DNA of 64,000 nucleotides from Cupriavidus necator N-1 (GCF_000219215.1 NC_015723.1:2356001-2420000), one strand, 5' to 3'; shown: positions 9,568 through 18,921, counted from the stretch's first letter. Made by a program: numbers and translations. Notes: generated by a model not told the origin, from the letters alone.

Positions 9568-11586
9568 ATGTCGATGAATGAGACCGCCTTTGCCACGGCA
9601 GTGCCACGGATCGCGCCGGCCAGCGCGGGCGACAGCCCCTCGCCGCGCGGCGCCGCGCAGGCACTGGACCACGGCATCGGCCGCGCGATCGACGCGCTGC
9701 TGCACCAGCAGCGCCCCGACGGCCACTGGGTCTATGAACTGGAAGCCGACGCCACCATTCCCGCCGAATACGTGCTGATGGTGCACTACCTCGGCGAAGC
9801 CCCGGACCTGGAGCTTGAAGCCCGCCTGGCCCGCTACCTGCGCCGCATCCAGAATCCCGATGGCGGCTGGCCGCTGTTCCATGAAGGCCGCTCCGACGTC
9901 AGCGCCAGCGTGAAGGCCTATTTCGCGCTGAAGATGGCCGGCGACGATCCCCAGGCCGCGCATATGCAGCGCGCGCGCCGGGCCATCCACGCGCTGGGCG
10001 GCGCCGAGGCCAGCAATGTATTCACGCGCACGCTGCTGGCCCTGTACGGCGTGATGCCGTGGTCGGCGGTGCCGATGATGCCGGTCGAGATCATGCTGCT
10101 GCCGCAGTGGTTCCCGTTCCACCTGTCCAAGGTCTCGTACTGGGCGCGCACGGTGATCGTGCCGCTGCTGGTGCTGAACAGCCTGCGCCCGCAGGCGCGC
10201 AACCCGCGCGGGGTCGGCATCAATGAGCTGTTCGTCGGCAATTGCCATACGGTGCGGCTGCCGCCGCGCGCGGCGCACCAGCACGCCGGCTGGTACACCG
10301 TGTTCCGCGGCCTGGACGCGCTGCTGCGCGTGGCCGAGCCGCTCGTCCCGCGCACGCTGCGCCGGCGCGCCATTGCCGCGGCGCAGGCCTTCGTGCGTGA
10401 GCGGCTCAACGGCGAGGACGGCCTGGGCGCCATCTTCCCGGCAATGGCCAACAGCGTGATGATGTTCGACGTGCTGGGCGTGCCGCCCGACGACCCGGCG
10501 CGCGCGGTGGCGCGGCAATCCATCGAGCGGCTGCTGGTCGAGCACGGCGACGAAGCCTATTGCCAGCCCTGCCTGTCGCCGGTGTGGGATACCGCGCTGG
10601 CCGCGCACGCGCTGCTGGAAACCGGCGAGGCGCGCGCAACCGCCGCGGCCGGGCGCGGCCTGGACTGGCTCAGGCCGCTGCAGGTGCTGGACGTGCGCGG
10701 CGACTGGATCGTGCGCCGCCCACGGGTGCGCCCCGGCGGCTGGGCCTTCCAGTACGCCAATCCCTATTACCCGGACGTGGACGACACTGCCGTGGTGGCC
10801 GCCGCGATGGACCGCTACATGCGCGCGCACGATGTGCCGGGCCGCTATGACGAAGCCGTGGCGCGCGCCGCCGAGTGGATCGTCGGCATGCAAAGCAGCG
10901 ACGGCGGCTGGGGCGCGTTCGAGCCCGAGAACACGCATCTCTACCTGAACAACATCCCCTTTGCCGACCATGGCGCGCTGCTGGACCCGCCCACCGCGGA
11001 CGTGTCCGCGCGCTGCCTGTCGATGCTGTGCCAGATCGGCGCCACGCCGGGCAAGAGCGAACCCGCCGCGCGCGCGCTGCGCTACCTGCTGGCCGAGCAG
11101 ATGCCCGACGGCAGCTGGTTCGGCCGCTGGGGCACCAACTATATCTACGGCACCTGGAGCGCGCTGTGCGCGCTGAACGCCGCGGGCCTGGCCCCGGAAG
11201 CCCCCGAGATGCGCCGCGCCGTGGCCTGGCTCGAACAGATCCAGAACGCCGACGGCGGCTGGGGCGAGGACGGCAGCAGCTACCGGCTCGATTACCGCGG
11301 CTACGAGCCGGCGCCGAGCGTGGCCTCGCAGACCGCGTGGGCGCTGCTGGCGCTGATGGCAGCCGGCGCCGCGCGGCATCCGGCGGTGGCACGCGGCATC
11401 GACTACCTGCTGCGCACGCAGCAATCCGGCGGGCTGTGGCATGAGCCACGCTTTACCGCCGTGGGCTTTCCGCGCGTGTTCTACCTGCGCTATCACGGCT
11501 ATGCGCGCTACTTCCCGCTGTGGGCGCTGGCGCGCTACCGCAACCTGCAGCGCGGCGGCGCGCACCAGGTGTCCTGGGGGCTATGA
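9568..11586 (+). CDS. shc: Squalene-hopene cyclase
   Basis: This 672-aa membrane-associated class II triterpene cyclase converts squalene to hopene and hopanol. It has the catalytic DXDD motif (DVDDTA, about residue 402) and many QW repeats such as RIQNPDGGWPLF, GMQSSDGGWGAF and QIQNADGGWGED. Ribosome site AGGAG is 5 nt before the ATG. It lies 59 bp after hpnD and its stop overlaps the hpnG start (ATGA), so the two are translationally coupled. Hopanoids order the outer membrane in place of sterols. Confidence 0.96.
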   Translation: MSMNETAFATAVPRIAPASAGDSPSPRGAAQALDHGIGRAIDALLHQQRPDGHWVYELEADATIPAEYVLMVHYLGEAPDLELEARLARYLRRIQNPDGGWPLFHEGRSDVSASVKAYFALKMAGDDPQAAHMQRARRAIHALGGAEASNVFTRTLLALYGVMPWSAVPMMPVEIMLLPQWFPFHLSKVSYWARTVIVPLLVLNSLRPQARNPRGVGINELFVGNCHTVRLPPRAAHQHAGWYTVFRGLDALLRVAEPLVPRTLRRRAIAAAQAFVRERLNGEDGLGAIFPAMANSVMMFDVLGVPPDDPARAVARQSIERLLVEHGDEAYCQPCLSPVWDTALAAHALLETGEARATAAAGRGLDWLRPLQVLDVRGDWIVRRPRVRPGGWAFQYANPYYPDVDDTAVVAAAMDRYMRAHDVPGRYDEAVARAAEWIVGMQSSDGGWGAFEPENTHLYLNNIPFADHGALLDPPTADVSARCLSMLCQIGATPGKSEPAARALRYLLAEQMPDGSWFGRWGTNYIYGTWSALCALNAAGLAPEAPEMRRAVAWLEQIQNADGGWGEDGSSYRLDYRGYEPAPSVASQTAWALLALMAAGAARHPAVARGIDYLLRTQQSGGLWHEPRFTAVGFPRVFYLRYHGYARYFPLWALARYRNLQRGGAHQVSWGL

Positions 11587-12269
11587 CGGCACCGTTCGTG
11601 CTGGTCGTCACCGGCATGGCGTTCGAGGCGCGCATCGCCGCCGGCCCGCATTGCCGCGTGGTGCACGGCCTGCGCGGCCTTGCGCTGGAACAAGGCGTTT
11701 CCGCGATGGCGAGCCGGTACTGCATGGGCATTCTCAGCTTTGGCGTGGCGGGCGGGCTGGATCCCGCGCTGGCGCCGGGCGATCTCGTGCTGGCGGACTC
11801 GGTCTGCGCGGCAGGCGAACGCTACGACACCGACATGACCTGGACCCGGGCAATGCACGCGGCACTGCCGCATGCCAGGGTCGGGGTCCTTGCCGGCGCG
11901 GACCAGCCGGTGCTTTCGGTTGCCGCCAAGCAGATGCTGCACCGGGCCACGGGGGCGCTTTGCGTCGACATGGAATCACACCTCGCCGCGCGCATGGCGG
12001 CGGCTTGCCGGCTGCCGTTCGCGGCTTGCCGCGTGGTGATCGACCCGGCCAGCCGCGCGGTCCCGGCTGCCGCGGCGGCGGGCATGGGTGATGACGGCAA
12101 GACCGATGTGGGCGCGGTGCTGGGCAGGCTCTTGCGCGCGCCGTGGGAACTGCCGGCGCTATTGCGGCTGGCGGGCGATGCGGCGGCCGCGCGCGGCGCG
12201 CTGCGGGCGGCCCGGCTGGCGCTGGGGGATGAATACGGCTTGCGCGATATGCGAACGCTGGCCGGCTGA
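11583..12269 (+). CDS. hpnG: HpnG: hopanoid-associated nucleosidase/phosphorylase
   Basis: This 228-aa protein of the nucleoside phosphorylase fold begins VLVVTGMAFEARIA, and has the glycine-rich SFGVAGGLDP segment and VDMESHLAAR, the Glu-containing nucleoside-binding motif of the family. In bacteriohopanepolyol synthesis HpnG releases adenine from adenosylhopane. The ATG at 11583 overlaps the shc stop by 4 nt. The next step enzymes (HpnH and others) are not nearby, although HpnH must exist for HpnG to have substrate. Confidence 0.85.
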   Translation: MTAPFVLVVTGMAFEARIAAGPHCRVVHGLRGLALEQGVSAMASRYCMGILSFGVAGGLDPALAPGDLVLADSVCAAGERYDTDMTWTRAMHAALPHARVGVLAGADQPVLSVAAKQMLHRATGALCVDMESHLAARMAAACRLPFAACRVVIDPASRAVPAAAAAGMGDDGKTDVGAVLGRLLRAPWELPALLRLAGDAAAARGALRAARLALGDEYGLRDMRTLAG

Positions 12270-12286
12270 GGGGATCCCTGACGGCG

Positions 12287-13546
12287 TCAGCCGCCAAACT
12301 TCCGCACAGCATCCAGCGCCAGCCCGCTGCCGATGCTGCCAAACCGGTCCCCTTCCACGCAACGCGCTTCCGGCAACAGCGCCGCCAGCCGCTGCCGCAG
12401 CAGCGGCACGCTGCTGGAGCCGCCGGTGAAGAAGATGGTATCTACCGCGGCGCCATCCACGCCGGCGTCCACCAGCAGCTTCTGCACAGTCTGCTCGGTC
12501 TTCACCACCAGCTTGTCGATCGACGCATCGAACTCGTCGCGCGTGATGGTCAGCGTCAGCCCCTGCTCCAGCCGGTGCAGGTCCACGTCGGTGCTGCCGT
12601 CATCGGACAAGGCGATCTTGGCGGCTTCCATCTGGATGGCCAGCCAGTGCCCGGCACGCTCGCGGATCAGCCGCACCAGGCGGTCGAGCTTGACCGTATC
12701 CGCCGCGTCGCGGTAGTTGTCCATCACCAGCGACCACGCCTTGCGCGTATAGACCAGGTTGATGGTGTGCCAGCTGGCCAGGTCGAAATACTGGCTGGAC
12801 GGCATCGCCTTGCCGTTGCGCAGCGCGCTGCCCAGGCCCAGCAGCGGCATTGCGCGCGCCAGGCTGAGCGCACGGTCAAAGTCGGTGCCGCCGATATGCA
12901 CGCCGCCATTGGCCAGGATGTCGTCGCGCCGGTCGCTGCGCGCGGCGCGCTCGGGCGACAGCCGCACCAGCGAGAAGTCCGAGGTACCGCCGCCGATGTC
13001 GGCCACTAGCACCAGTTCCTCACGCGTGATCCGGGCCTCGTAGTCGAAGGCCGCGGCGATCGGCTCGTACTGGAACGCGATCTCGCCGAAGCCCGCGTCG
13101 CGCGCGATCTCGGCCAGGGTGTCTTCGGCGAGCTGGTCGGCGGCCGGGTTCTCGTCGATGAAGAATACCGGGCGGCCCAGCACGGCGCGCGAAAACTCCG
13201 TGCCGGCAGCCTGCTCGGCACGCGTCTTCAGCTCGCGGATGAAGTGCGCCAGCAGCTTGCGGAACGGCATCGCCTGGCCCATCACCTCGGTGCTGTCGTC
13301 CATCATCGAGGTGCCCAGCAGGCTCTTGAGCGAACGCATCAGCCGGCCTTCATAGCCAGCCAGGTAATCACCCAGCGCGGCGCGGCCATAGCTGACCAGC
13401 GGATCCTCCGCATGGAAGAAGATCACCGAGGGCAGCGTCACCTTGCCGTCCTCCAGCGGCAGCAGCGCCGCCGGCCGCTCCGGATGGCTCCAGCCGACCG
13501 TTGAATTGGACGTGCCGAAGTCCAGGCCGCATGCGTTTGACATCAT
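12287..13546 (-). CDS. yegD: Hsp70-family chaperone-like protein (YegD type)
   Basis: This 419-aa actin/Hsp70-fold protein without the C-terminal substrate-binding domain of DnaK matches the YegD group. The phosphate-1 loop GLDFGTSNSTVGW lies at residues 6-18, the phosphate-2 region is LVADIGGGTSDFSLV, and the adenosine motif is FFTGGSSSVPLL near the C-terminus. AGGGAA precedes the ATG at 13546; the frame extends 22 codons further without a better start. Its function is not established. The gene converges on hpnG with a 17-bp gap. Confidence 0.85.
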   Translation of the reverse strand: MMSNACGLDFGTSNSTVGWSHPERPAALLPLEDGKVTLPSVIFFHAEDPLVSYGRAALGDYLAGYEGRLMRSLKSLLGTSMMDDSTEVMGQAMPFRKLLAHFIRELKTRAEQAAGTEFSRAVLGRPVFFIDENPAADQLAEDTLAEIARDAGFGEIAFQYEPIAAAFDYEARITREELVLVADIGGGTSDFSLVRLSPERAARSDRRDDILANGGVHIGGTDFDRALSLARAMPLLGLGSALRNGKAMPSSQYFDLASWHTINLVYTRKAWSLVMDNYRDAADTVKLDRLVRLIRERAGHWLAIQMEAAKIALSDDGSTDVDLHRLEQGLTLTITRDEFDASIDKLVVKTEQTVQKLLVDAGVDGAAVDTIFFTGGSSSVPLLRQRLAALLPEARCVEGDRFGSIGSGLALDAVRKFGG

Positions 13547-13797
13547 CGATTCCGTTCCCTGCAAGACAAAGTAGCCCGCGCGGCGCAAGGCCGGCGCGGG
13601 CGGGGGCGTCATTGTAGGGCAGTCGCGCTGACCGTGGAGGCCCGAGGGGCAGACGATGTTGTCGGGAAGCTATTTTCAAACATGCATTGAAGGCAGTACT
13701 AATCAAATGTCTCTTTTTCAATGACATGGCAACTGGGACCATGGCGACCTCGGCGTGGTGCTCCCTGCATCACCCACTTTCCAACTGGAGCCTGGTC

Positions 13798-14442
13798 ATG
13801 AATCTCTCCGACATCGTCGATACCCGCTATGCCACCAAAGCCTTCGAGGCAGGCCGCACCCTGCCCCAGGCCACCGTGGACCAGCTGCTCGCCGTGCTGC
13901 ACAAGAGCCCGTCCTCGGTCAATTCCCAGCCGTGGCACTTCGTGGTTGCCGCCACGCCCGAAGGCCGGGCACGGATGACGCGCGCCACCGTCGACCGCCA
14001 TCCCTACAACACGCAGAAGATCCAGGACGCCTCGCATGTGATCGCGCTGTGCGTGCGCACGGAAATGGATGCCGCCCACCTGGCCGGCATCCTGGCGGCC
14101 GAGCAGCGCGACGGGCGTTTTGCCGATGACGCTGCCCGCGCCGGCATGGACAAGATCCGCCGCGGCTTTGTCGACCTGCACCGCTACGACCTGCAGCACT
14201 GGATGACACACCAGGTCTACCTGGCGCTGGGCGGCCTGCTGATGGCCGCGGCCGCGCTGGGCGTGGACGCCACGCCGATGGAAGGCATCGATACCGGCCC
14301 GCTCGACCTCGAACTGGGCCTGCGCGAGCGCGGGCTGACCAGCGTGGCGCTGGTCAGCCTTGGCTACCGCAGCGCGCAGGACTTCAATGCCGCGCTGCCG
14401 AAGTCGCGGCTGTCGCGGGAAGAAGTGTTCACGTTCCTGTAA
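13798..14442 (+). CDS. Oxygen-insensitive NAD(P)H nitroreductase / dihydropteridine reductase (NfsB type)
   Basis: This 214-aa FMN flavoprotein of the nitroreductase family opens with RYATKAFEAG, followed by SSVNSQPWHFVVA (the FMN-contacting SxxNxQPW motif) and VDATPMEGID, both characteristic of NfsB/NfnB. It reduces nitroaromatics and quinones with two-electron transfer. GGAG stands 7 nt before the ATG at 13798. It is divergent from the YegD gene and stands alone. Confidence 0.88.
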   Translation: MNLSDIVDTRYATKAFEAGRTLPQATVDQLLAVLHKSPSSVNSQPWHFVVAATPEGRARMTRATVDRHPYNTQKIQDASHVIALCVRTEMDAAHLAGILAAEQRDGRFADDAARAGMDKIRRGFVDLHRYDLQHWMTHQVYLALGGLLMAAAALGVDATPMEGIDTGPLDLELGLRERGLTSVALVSLGYRSAQDFNAALPKSRLSREEVFTFL

Positions 14443-14524
14443 TTCCGTTCCAGCAAGTCCGGCCCCGGCAGGGGCTGGCGCGTGCCTTGACACGCCAGCA
14501 TGCGCCTCCTATGCTGCGTCTGTT

Positions 14525-14567
14525 CTTTATTAAAGACCATTGTTCTGTTCTACGGAACGTCAAGAAC
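14525..14567 (+). promoter_or_regulatory. Operator-like nested inverted repeats before the CoA-transferase operon
   Basis: Two dyads stand directly upstream of the start codon at 14588: CTTTATTAAAG (14525-14535) and a nested repeat at 14542-14567, with outer arms GTTCT/AGAAC and inner arms GTTC/GAAC around TACG. The inner half GTTCTA resembles sequence in the IclR gene's own upstream dyad. Operator function is inferred. Confidence 0.45.
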
Positions 14568-14587
14568 GTACGGCCGGACGTAGCCCC

Positions 14588-15787
14588 ATGCAAAAGCCCC
14601 TGCGCCATATCCGCGTGCTCGACCTCACCAATGTGCTGGCCGGGCCGTTCTGCTGCCACCAGCTTGCCCACCTGGGCGCCGAAGTCATCAAGGTGGAAAC
14701 CCCCGGCACCGGCGACCTGGCGCGCCAGCTGGGCGCCGATGCCGAGCTGAACCAGCGCCTGATGGGCGTGTCGTTCCTGGCCCAGAACCCCGGCAAGCAG
14801 TCGCTCACCCTGAACCTGAAGCACGCGCGCGGCAAGGAGGTGTTCCGCAAGCTGGTGCAAAGCGCCGACGTGCTGGTGGAGAACTTCCGCCCCGGCGTGA
14901 TGGACCGGCTCGGGCTGGGCTACGAGACCCTGAAGCAGGACAACCCGCGCCTGATCTACTGCGCGATTTCCGGTTTCGGCCAGGACGGGCCGCTGGCCGG
15001 GCTGCCGGCCTATGACCAGATCATCCAGGGCATGGCCGGCGTGATGAGCATTACCGGCGATGCGCAGAGCGCACCGTTGCGGGTCGGCTATCCGGTCTCG
15101 GACACCATCGGCGGGCTGACCGCGGCGCTGGCGGTGTCGGCGGCGCTGGCGGACCACCAGCGCACCGAAGGCTATTTCATCGACGTATCGATGCTGGAAG
15201 CCACGCTGGCCACCATGGGCTGGGTGGTGTCCAACCACCTGATCGCCGGCAAGGTGCCGGCGCCGATGGGCAACGAGAACATGACCGCCAGCCCCTCGGG
15301 CACGTTCCGCACCGCGCACGGGCTGCTCAATATCGCCGCCAACAAGCAGGAACAGTTTGAAGCCGTGTGCCGCGTGCTGGGCCGTCCCGAGCTGGCCGCC
15401 GATGCGCGCTTCGCGCAGCGCCAGGCACGGCTGGCCAACCGGGGGGAACTGACACAGGCGCTGGAAGCAGAGCTGGCGAAGAAGCCGGCCACCGAATGGT
15501 GGCCGCTGCTGACCGAGGCCGGCGTGCCCGCCGGCCCGGTGCTGGACGTGCCGCAGACGCTGGCCCATCCGCAGGTGCGCGAGCGCGGCATGATCGGCGA
15601 ATTTGCCGATGCGCCCGGCGTAGGCCGCGATATCCGCGTGGTGCGCACCGGCTTCAAGCTCAACCGCGAGGCCCCGGCCGTGGACACGCCGCCGCCGGAG
15701 CTGGGCCAGCATACGCGGCAGGTGCTGGCCAGCCTAGGCTACAGCAATGCGGACATCGACCAACTGAGCGAGGAGCGCGCGATATGA
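14588..15787 (+). CDS. CoA-transferase family III (CaiB/BaiF)
   Basis: This 399-aa class III CoA-transferase moves CoA between carboxylic acids through an aspartyl-CoA intermediate. Family signatures seen are IRVLDLTNVLAGPFCCHQLA at the N-terminus, the segment KVETPGTGD, the NPGKQSLTLNLK segment and DVLVENFRPGVMDRLGLGY. The next gene begins inside its stop (ATGA overlap) and encodes a citryl-CoA-lyase-like protein, so the pair probably activates a hydroxy-di- or tricarboxylic acid as its CoA thioester and then cleaves it. The substrate cannot be read from the sequence. The ribosome site is weak; the start follows family alignment. Confidence 0.85.
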   Translation: MQKPLRHIRVLDLTNVLAGPFCCHQLAHLGAEVIKVETPGTGDLARQLGADAELNQRLMGVSFLAQNPGKQSLTLNLKHARGKEVFRKLVQSADVLVENFRPGVMDRLGLGYETLKQDNPRLIYCAISGFGQDGPLAGLPAYDQIIQGMAGVMSITGDAQSAPLRVGYPVSDTIGGLTAALAVSAALADHQRTEGYFIDVSMLEATLATMGWVVSNHLIAGKVPAPMGNENMTASPSGTFRTAHGLLNIAANKQEQFEAVCRVLGRPELAADARFAQRQARLANRGELTQALEAELAKKPATEWWPLLTEAGVPAGPVLDVPQTLAHPQVRERGMIGEFADAPGVGRDIRVVRTGFKLNREAPAVDTPPPELGQHTRQVLASLGYSNADIDQLSEERAI

Positions 15788-16668
15788 GCGGCATCGACAC
15801 CAGCAGCCACCCCGGCCACACCCGGGATGACGCCATGGACCCGGGCCAGCGCCTGTCGCAGGACTGGTGGCGCACCGGCATCATCGACATGCGCCCGGGC
15901 GAGATCCGCTACCGCGGCTACCCCATCGAACAACTGATCGGCCGGGTCTCGTTTGCGCAGATGATCTGGCTGATGCTGCGCGGCGAGCTGCCCGGCCCCG
16001 GGCAGGGCGAGCTGCTGGACGCGGCGCTGATGGCCGCGGTCGACCACGGCCCGCAGGCGCCCAGCATTGCCATCGCACGCATGGCGGCCACCTGCGGCGT
16101 GGGGCTGAACAACGCCATGGCTTCCGCCGTCAACGTGCTGGGCGACGTGCATGGCGGCGCCGGTGAACAGGCGGTGGCGCTTTACCAGGACGTGGCGCAG
16201 CGGCTGGATGCGAGCAGCGCCATGGACGACGCCGTCGCCGCCGCGCTGCAGCACTACCGCGACCTGCACGGCAAGTTCATTGCCGGCTTTGGCCACCGTT
16301 TCCACCCGGTCGACCCGCGTGCGCCGCGGCTGCTGGCGCTGGTCGACCAGGCCGCGGCCAACGGCGTGGTCAGCGGGCGCTACGCGGGGATCGCGCGCGC
16401 GGTCGAGGCAGCGCTGGGTGCCGGCCGCGGCAAACCCATCCCAATGAATATCGATGGCGCCACCGCGGTGATCTATGCCGAACTGGGCTTTGCCGCACCG
16501 CTGGCGCGGGGGCTGTTCTGCCTGTCGCGCTCGGTCGGCATCCTGGCGCATGCCTGGGAACAGACCTGCGAGGGCGGGCGCAACAAGGGCCCGATGCCGC
16601 GCCAGTTCCTGTGGACCTACGACGGTGCGCCGCAGCGCGATGTGCCAGAGCCAGGCCGGCAGGCATAA
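15784..16668 (+). CDS. Citrate-synthase-fold lyase (citryl-CoA lyase-like)
   Basis: At 294 aa it is much shorter than citrate synthase (about 430 aa) and keeps mainly the catalytic parts: IRYRGYPIEQLIG, GDVHGGAGEQ (first catalytic-His region), AGFGHRFHPVDPRAPRL (GHR motif) and a C-terminal segment. This shape matches stand-alone citryl-CoA lyases related to citrate synthase. Translation is coupled to the upstream CoA-transferase by a 4-nt overlap. The likely reaction is retro-Claisen cleavage of an acyl-CoA made by the transferase. It could also run in the condensing direction. Confidence 0.75.
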   Translation: MSGIDTSSHPGHTRDDAMDPGQRLSQDWWRTGIIDMRPGEIRYRGYPIEQLIGRVSFAQMIWLMLRGELPGPGQGELLDAALMAAVDHGPQAPSIAIARMAATCGVGLNNAMASAVNVLGDVHGGAGEQAVALYQDVAQRLDASSAMDDAVAAALQHYRDLHGKFIAGFGHRFHPVDPRAPRLLALVDQAAANGVVSGRYAGIARAVEAALGAGRGKPIPMNIDGATAVIYAELGFAAPLARGLFCLSRSVGILAHAWEQTCEGGRNKGPMPRQFLWTYDGAPQRDVPEPGRQA

Positions 16669-16673
16669 CGGGG

Positions 16674-17927
16674 TCAGCCGGCCAGGTCGGGCTCAGGCGC
16701 CAGCATTGACGCCGGCGATGCGCTCGCGGCCGCCGGCGCCACCATGGACGAGGCCAGCACGTAGCGGTCGCGCCCATGTTCCTTGGCGTGGTAGAGGGCG
16801 CGATCCGCATCGGCGAACAACAGGCGCCACAGCGCTTCCTTGCTGCCCGGGCCGCCGCGCAGCTGCGCCATGCCAATGCTGACGCTGGCATGGCCATGGC
16901 CGGCGGGCAGTTCGATCGCGCGCACCTTGCGCAGGATCCGGTTGGCCAGCGCCGAGGCCTGCTGCTCGTCGGTATGCGGGCACAACACGCAGAACTCCTC
17001 GCCGCCATAGCGCCCGGCCACGTCCGAGGCGCGGCGCGAATTGTCCAGCGCATGCGCAACCTCGCGCAGCACGGCGTCGCCGGCGTGGTGGCCGAAGGTA
17101 TCGTTGACCTGCTTGAAATAATCGATGTCGATCACCAGGCAGGACAGCGCCTGCCCGTCGCGCTGCCAGCGCGCCACCAGCGACAGTGCCGACATCTCAA
17201 GCGCCCCGCGGTTGAGCAGCCCGGTCAGGGCATCCACGCGCGCGCCGCTTTCGTTGTGCGCGATGATCTGCTCCATCGCCATCATGGTGAAGCCGAACAG
17301 GCCCAGCAGCGTGGCGATCAGCGGCGCCAGCAGCCAGGCCGAGCCGGCCGGGCCGGCAAAGAACAGCGTCAGCGGCGCGGCGCCCGCACCGCCCGCCAAG
17401 GGCAGGTTCATGGCATGGCTGAAGCCGGCCAGCTGCGTGGCCAGATGCACCAGGCTGGCCACCAGCACCAGCGGCGCGCCGATGCTGCGGCGCCCGCGCC
17501 CGGCGCGCGCCAGCGTGGCAAAGGTGGCCAGCGACACCAGCGCCAGCAAGCCGTAGACGATGCGCAGCACCACCTGCTGCCCGTCGGGCATGCCGCTGGT
17601 GGCCGCGATCAGGCCAAGCACGATCACGCCCGCGGCGGCCAGCGCCGCGGGATGGGCCGGCACCCCGTAATAGACCCGCACGCCGCGGTAGATCAGCAGC
17701 CAGCCAGCCACGAACGCCAACGCACCCAGCGTGCCCAGATGGCCCGTGCCGCTGGCAGCGCTGATGGCCAGCGCCAGGCCCGCGGCCGACACCAGCACGT
17801 GCCCGAACGCCCACAGCCGCCCCGCCTCGCTCGCGCGCAGCGCGAACACCAGCCCCGCCGCAATAATCAGCGTGCTGCAGAAAAACACCATCATCACCAC
17901 CGCAATGGTCTGCTGGTCCAGGTGCAT
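16674..17927 (-). CDS. Membrane-bound diguanylate cyclase (GGDEF)
   Basis: The 417-aa protein has about seven predicted membrane helices in its first 230 residues and a C-terminal GGDEF domain starting DALTGLLNRGALE. The active-site signature is GGEEF (in RYGGEEFCVLCPHT), which is catalytically competent; the I-site Arg-x-x-Asp a few residues upstream reads RASD, so product inhibition is plausible. It makes c-di-GMP. GAGGAAA stands 5 nt before the ATG. Pel export depends on c-di-GMP in known systems and the pel operon lies about 10 kb away, but a direct link is speculation. It converges with the citryl-CoA-lyase-like gene, gap 5 bp. Confidence 0.9.
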   Translation of the reverse strand: MHLDQQTIAVVMMVFFCSTLIIAAGLVFALRASEAGRLWAFGHVLVSAAGLALAISAASGTGHLGTLGALAFVAGWLLIYRGVRVYYGVPAHPAALAAAGVIVLGLIAATSGMPDGQQVVLRIVYGLLALVSLATFATLARAGRGRRSIGAPLVLVASLVHLATQLAGFSHAMNLPLAGGAGAAPLTLFFAGPAGSAWLLAPLIATLLGLFGFTMMAMEQIIAHNESGARVDALTGLLNRGALEMSALSLVARWQRDGQALSCLVIDIDYFKQVNDTFGHHAGDAVLREVAHALDNSRRASDVAGRYGGEEFCVLCPHTDEQQASALANRILRKVRAIELPAGHGHASVSIGMAQLRGGPGSKEALWRLLFADADRALYHAKEHGRDRYVLASSMVAPAAASASPASMLAPEPDLAG

Positions 17928-18024
17928 GGGGATTTCCTCAAGGATGCCGTCTGCCGCGCCGTCAATATCGAGCAGCGGGCATCAGGCCACAGGGGCGCGA
18001 AGCAGGCATCTCCCGCACTTGTTT

Positions 18025-18037
18025 TCACAACATGTGA
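18025..18037. promoter_or_regulatory. Inverted repeat TCACA-N3-TGTGA upstream of the diguanylate cyclase
   Basis: A 5-3-5 dyad lies about 100 nt upstream of the cyclase start, between that gene and the end of the IclR gene. It could be a regulator site. The half-sites resemble CRP half-sites but in the wrong orientation and spacing for CRP. Confidence 0.25.
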
Positions 18038-18131
18038 CGTGCGTTGTTTTCAATGCCAGCCGCATGATAGCCCGCACATGCCGGGCCGTGGCACCCCCGA
18101 CAAGCCGGGTCGGGCCGGCTGCACACGCAGC

Positions 18132-18881
18132 TCAGTCCGGGGTGGCCTTGTCCGCAATGCTGTCCGGAAAGGAGCCGCCCAGCGCCTGGGTCAGCACACG
18201 CGCCGCATGCAGCACATCGACGCGGAAGTCTTCCCGGTAGCGCGAGGCCGGGCAGGTCAGCGTCAGCGCGCCGCACAGCACATCGCCGGGACCGAACACC
18301 GGCGCCGACACCCCGGCAAGATCGGGGCTGCGGTCGCCCACCAGAGCCGCCACGCCCTCGTGCCGGATGCGCTCGTAGAGCGAGCCGGACTCGCCCGCAA
18401 AGGCGCGCAGCACGCGCGCGCCGGCGCCCCGGTCGCGCGGCAGCAGTTCGCCGGCGCGGACATGGTCGCGCACCGGCTGCGGCGAATCGACGCGGTACAG
18501 GCACAGTCGGTGCTCGCCCTGCTCGACATGGAAGGCCGCGCTTTCACGCGTGATGCGCACCAACTCGCGCAGCGCCGGCATCACCACCGCCTCCAATGAG
18601 AACGACGCCGCGTAGACGGCATTGAGCCGCGCCACCTCGGGACCCAGCCCATAGCGCCCGTCCGGCTGGCGCCGCACCAGCCCGGCGTGCTCGAGCGAGG
18701 CCAGCAAGCGCAGCAGCGTGCTCTTGTACAGGCCACTGCGCTGCGCCAGCTCGGCCAGCCCCAGCGCGGTATCGCCAAGGCGGAACACCGACAGCACGAA
18801 CAGCGCCCGGTCCACGGCGATGGCGCCGCCCGCGGCGGCGTGCTTGTCGGCTTCTGAAACCTGTGCGGCTTTGCGTGGCAT
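18132..18881 (-). CDS. IclR-family transcriptional regulator
   Basis: This 249-aa regulator has an N-terminal winged helix-turn-helix (ALFVLSVFRLGDTALGLAEL, SGLYKSTLLRLLASLEHAG, about residues 24-67) and a C-terminal effector domain (YRVDSPQPVRDHVRAGELLP and so on). IclR regulators usually control a nearby catabolic operon in response to a small organic acid. The best local candidate is the CoA-transferase/lyase pair about 2.4 kb away, with the diguanylate cyclase between them. A dyad at 18922-18946 in front of its own start suggests autoregulation. Confidence 0.88.
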   Translation of the reverse strand: MPRKAAQVSEADKHAAAGGAIAVDRALFVLSVFRLGDTALGLAELAQRSGLYKSTLLRLLASLEHAGLVRRQPDGRYGLGPEVARLNAVYAASFSLEAVVMPALRELVRITRESAAFHVEQGEHRLCLYRVDSPQPVRDHVRAGELLPRDRGAGARVLRAFAGESGSLYERIRHEGVAALVGDRSPDLAGVSAPVFGPGDVLCGALTLTCPASRYREDFRVDVLHAARVLTQALGGSFPDSIADKATPD

Positions 18882-18921
18882 GGCGGACGGCGGCGATCCT
18901 GGCTGGACCGGATGACGGAAC

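Noticed and set aside
9394..11565. Long minus-strand frame opposite squalene-hopene cyclase
   Set aside because: Shadow of shc; no recognised motifs and no ribosome site.
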